Shown here in pieces: positions 61,961 to 64,000 of a stretch of 64,000 nucleotides of DNA; positions within the stretch are counted from its first letter, which is position 1, and the number at the start of each line of letters is the position of its first letter. Source of the DNA: UBA8079 sp049601915 (lineage in GTDB: Bacteria; Pseudomonadota; Alphaproteobacteria; UBA6615); NCBI GenBank assembly GCA_049601915.1, contig JBMYRB010000001.1, forward strand, positions 62,001 to 126,000. Reading direction: 5' to 3'. The notes beneath the pieces were generated by a model. It was not told the origin of the DNA and searched no databases. It saw only the letters and a list, made by a program, of their open reading frames with translations. The translations under genes were made by a program, and so were the position numbers.

Positions 61961-63094
61961 TCAGCTCGTTGCGCGCTTGTAGTTGGCGGGCACGAAAGGC
62001 AAATCCGCCACGGTGGCGGGTACCATCCGGCCCCTCAATTCGATCTTCAACACCGTGCCCGACATGGCACAGGCGGCAGTCACATAACCCATTGCGACAG
62101 GCCCGCCGACCGTCGGGCTGAACCCGCCGCTGGTGACAATCCCGATCTCGGCATCACGTTCGTCGCGGATCACCGCGCCCTCGCGAACCGGTGCCCGGCC
62201 ATCGAGCATTATCCCGACACGTTTGCGCATCGGCCCTTCGCTCAACTGCTGCAGGATCGTCTCTGCGCCCGGGAAATCCGCCGTCTCACGCCGGCGTTTG
62301 CCGACAGCCCAGGCCAGCCCGGCCTCAATGGGAGAGGTGGCTTCATTGATATCGTGGCCGTAGAGACAAAGCCCCGCTTCCAGCCGCAATGAATCCCGCG
62401 CACCCAGCCCGACAGGCTCGACATCATCATCCGCGAGAAGCGTTTCTGCCAGCCCGGTGACCGCGTCGTTCGCTACGGAAATTTCAAACCCGTCCTCGCC
62501 GGTATAACCCGAGCGGGTCACATAGGCGGCGACCCCGTCGAGGGTCATCTCCGCGCCCTGCATAAAAACGAGATCGCGGCATTCAGGTGCCAGTCCGGCC
62601 AGCACGCCCTCGGCCTTTGGGCCCTGCAGTGCCAGCAGCGCGCTGTCGTTGAGAATTTGCAGTTCCGTATCGTCTGCTAGCTGCGATGCAATGTGGGCGA
62701 AATCCACATCCTTGCACCCGGCGTTGACCACCAGGAACAGGGCCGGGACACCGTTCTCTTCGATCCGGGTGACCATGAGGTCATCGCGGATACCGCCCTG
62801 TTCGTTGAGCAACAGCGTGTAGCGCATGCGGCCGGTCTCAAGACCCGAAATATCACCCGGGACAAGCCGCTCGAAACTCGCCGCAGGATCTCTTCCGCGC
62901 AGGATCGCCTGGCCCATATGTGATACATCGAACAGACCCGCCGCACCGCGCGTCGCGTTGTGCTCGGCGATAATGCCCGCCGGGTACTGCACCGGCATGG
63001 CATAGCCCGCAAAGGGCACCATGCGTGCGCCCAGGGTCACGTGGAGTTCATACAGGGGGGTTCTACGAATATCCGTATCAGGAACTGACGTCAC
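61961..63094 (-). CDS. gcvT: Aminomethyltransferase (glycine cleavage T protein)
   Basis: Transfers the methylene group to tetrahydrofolate, releasing ammonia. 377 residues: RRTPLYELHVTLGARMVPFAGYAMPVQYPAGIIAEHNATRGAAGLFDVSHMGQ, RYTLLLNEQGGIRDDLMVTR, YTGEDGFEIS, and the C-terminal DGRAPVREGAVI...GFSPTVGGPVAMGYV. The start is a GTG at 63094, 5 bases after GGGAGAG; an ATG 84 bases upstream would cover the end of the riboswitch region. First gene of the gcv operon. Confidence 0.96.
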   Translation of the reverse strand: MTSVPDTDIRRTPLYELHVTLGARMVPFAGYAMPVQYPAGIIAEHNATRGAAGLFDVSHMGQAILRGRDPAASFERLVPGDISGLETGRMRYTLLLNEQGGIRDDLMVTRIEENGVPALFLVVNAGCKDVDFAHIASQLADDTELQILNDSALLALQGPKAEGVLAGLAPECRDLVFMQGAEMTLDGVAAYVTRSGYTGEDGFEISVANDAVTGLAETLLADDDVEPVGLGARDSLRLEAGLCLYGHDINEATSPIEAGLAWAVGKRRRETADFPGAETILQQLSEGPMRKRVGIMLDGRAPVREGAVIRDERDAEIGIVTSGGFSPTVGGPVAMGYVTAACAMSGTVLKIELRGRMVPATVADLPFVPANYKRATS

Positions 63095-63149
63095 GCCGCT
63101 CTCCCGGTCCGAGCCAAGCCGGACAGCGCACCCGTTGCGCCGCCTGCCC

Positions 63150-63358
63150 CACTCTGTCGTCATACCTGAGAGATTCACCGTTCCCGGAACTGGTCCGATC
63201 TCGGCTTACGCCTTCGGTGAGGCCCGGGACCGAAAATAACCGGCCGGGCCTGCTTTCCAGAGTGTCATCTCCCTTGCGGTCCTGGGTGCCTGAGAGTTTC
63301 CGGGGCGGTTGCTCCTTCGGCGCCGGCGAACAGGCCGGTCTCTCCCGCTGGGGTCACA
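63150..63358 (-). promoter_or_regulatory. Tandem glycine riboswitch upstream of gcvT
   Basis: Read on the minus strand, two glycine aptamers follow each other. Aptamer 1 has GGGAGAG near 63346, CCGAAGGAGCAA at 63320-63309 and CTCTCAGGC at 63296-63288. Aptamer 2 has GGGAGAT at 63273-63267, CCGAAGGCGTAAG at 63217-63205 and ATCTCTCAGGT at 63174-63164. These are the conserved glycine-riboswitch cores, and the gene downstream is gcvT. Known: glycine binding usually turns on gcv expression. About 55 bases separate aptamer 2 from the GTG start, with no clear terminator stem. Confidence 0.95.
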
Positions 63359-63381
63359 TGACATTTTTACCCAACATGGTA

Positions 63382-63397
63382 CGCGACTCGGGTCGCG
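63382..63397 (-). other. Leader hairpin upstream of the glycine riboswitch
   Basis: CGCGAC-TCGG-GTCGCG, a 6-base stem with a 4-base loop, lies between the candidate promoter and the first aptamer. It contains one GACTC site. Function unknown; it may only stabilise the leader RNA. Confidence 0.35.
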
Positions 63398-63408
63398 CTC
63401 CACTTTCG

Positions 63409-63436
63409 ACATTATGCCTCACCGGGGAGGAGTCAA
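63409..63436 (-). promoter_or_regulatory. Candidate sigma-70 promoter of the gcv operon
   Basis: On the minus strand TTGACT (63436-63431), 16-base spacer, TAATGT (63414-63409). The expected start, near 63402, lies about 45 bases before the first aptamer. Confidence 0.5.
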
Positions 63437-63460
63437 CCGGCGCCGGAATGCGGCTGTGGA

Positions 63461-64000
63461 CTAACGCCCGCGCTTGTTGAGGTTGTATTTCAGATCCTCG
63501 TCCGAAAGCACGAAGCCGACAAAAATACTGAACGCGTCGCCGAGCTGGCCGGCCTGCAGCGGAATCGTTTGCGTCAGCTCCTCGGAAAAGCCGATACGGT
63601 TTCGATTGCCCTCAAAAGAGATGCTCGTGTCGAACTCCTCGCGCGCCAGAATATTTTCATTCTTGTCGCCGATCGCGACAAAATACCTGACCGTCGCCGC
63701 TCGCGTCGTCGCCGCCGGGCCGCGTGTCGCAACCATGAGAAGCTGGAGGTCCACATCGACAACCCCGGTCCGGTCGTCCTCAATGTCGGTATCACAAAAA
63801 CCACGGAAATCTGCAACCTGCGCCTCCAATGTAACATCGGTCAGATCACGCCCCGGGCCCGGCAGAAACTGGGTCAACTCGGCAGCATCCTGAACAATGA
63901 CGATGTCAGGACAGGGTGGGGGCGGTCCCGCCGGCCCCTGTTCACACGCGGCCAGAAAAAACAGCGCGAGTGCGGCCCAGCCCGTCTTGGTCCGTCCGCC
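63461..64000 (-). CDS. Putative lipoprotein, 5' end outside window
   Basis: The minus-strand frame is open to the right edge. Its visible start reads ...TGWAALALFFLAACEQGPAGPPPPC, a signal sequence with lipobox LAAC near 63945. It continues into QDAAELTQFLPGPGRDLTDVTLEAQVADFRGFCDTDIEDDRTGVVDVDLQLLMVATRGPAATTRAATVRYFVAIGDKNENILAREEF... and ends FSIFVGFVLSDEDLKYNLNKRGR. At least 160 residues, mostly beta; possibly an outer-membrane-linked lipoprotein. I do not recognise the family. The start codon is beyond the window. Confidence 0.75.
   Translation of the reverse strand, partial: GGRTKTGWAALALFFLAACEQGPAGPPPPCPDIVIVQDAAELTQFLPGPGRDLTDVTLEAQVADFRGFCDTDIEDDRTGVVDVDLQLLMVATRGPAATTRAATVRYFVAIGDKNENILAREEFDTSISFEGNRNRIGFSEELTQTIPLQAGQLGDAFSIFVGFVLSDEDLKYNLNKRGR

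Noticed and set aside
1..64000. CRISPR array, insertion sequence, prophage or integrative element
   Set aside because: No regularly spaced repeats, transposase, integrase or tRNA-linked duplication were seen; gene order is core chromosomal throughout.

Overview
The window is about 64 kb of high-GC DNA, densely packed with bacterial chromosomal core genes. Gene content points to an alphaproteobacterium. The markers are a CcrM-type GANTC methyltransferase next to rnhB, a split atpIBEF'F (Fo) operon, a Rieske/cyt b/cyt c1 operon, UbiK and COQ9-like factors, a mutY-dciA-dsbA-smc block, and a MoxR/DUF58/DUF4159 block divergent from DUF1285-NUDIX-cca. A Rhodospirillales-like member is my best guess, but genus cannot be told from the sequence alone. 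I saw no insertion sequence, prophage, CRISPR array or integrase.

Layout. 1-3.8 kb: end of a sensor kinase, then a minus-strand run (UbiK, YbjN, ProC, COQ9/TetR-like, CsaA). 3.9-13 kb: a plus-strand run of hldD, lgt, an NDUFAF7-like methyltransferase, pgeF, lipoprotein(s), prs, rplY, pth, ychF and a dienelactone hydrolase. 13-18.6 kb: minus-strand VOC protein, frameshifted mtnP, a BKACE enzyme and the petABC operon with a clear terminator. 18.8-21.5 kb: trmL, hemF and two tandem paralogous secreted proteins of unknown function, the second interrupted by an in-frame TAA. 21.5-31 kb: cca/NUDIX/DUF1285 divergent from a four-gene MoxR/DUF58/BatA-like operon. 31-35 kb: an ArsR gene with a palindromic operator on its start codon, followed by an SRPBCC gene carrying three in-frame stops, then a GST, pirin, DUF924, ChaC and tRNA-Gln. 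35-41 kb: gmd, ispE, a TPR protein and ETF-quinone oxidoreductase. 41-49.9 kb: type-4 UDG, lytic transglycosylase, MoaB, a kinase-like protein, a radical SAM protein, a CPA2 antiporter, rnhB and ccrM. 49.9-58.6 kb: mutY, dciA, dsbA-like, smc and the Fo ATP synthase operon with promoter and terminator. 58.6-63.4 kb: gcvT-gcvH-gcvPA-gcvPB behind a tandem glycine riboswitch. The window ends inside a lipoprotein gene.

Together the genes serve aerobic respiration (bc1, ETF-QO, Fo, quinone and complex I factors), envelope building (hldD, lgt, pgeF, lytic transglycosylase), translation and tRNA maintenance (rplY, pth, ychF, cca, trmL), chromosome maintenance (smc, dciA, ccrM, mutY, UDG, rnhB) and glycine catabolism. 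The most unusual signals are the decayed or interrupted genes (14.4, 21.4 and 31.4 kb), the uncharacterised secreted paralogue pair, the ArsR operator on the start codon, an AT-rich patch with a 20-bp-phased repeat before an apparently leaderless radical SAM gene, and two GANTC sites just before ccrM. I found no convincing wholly new multi-gene system.
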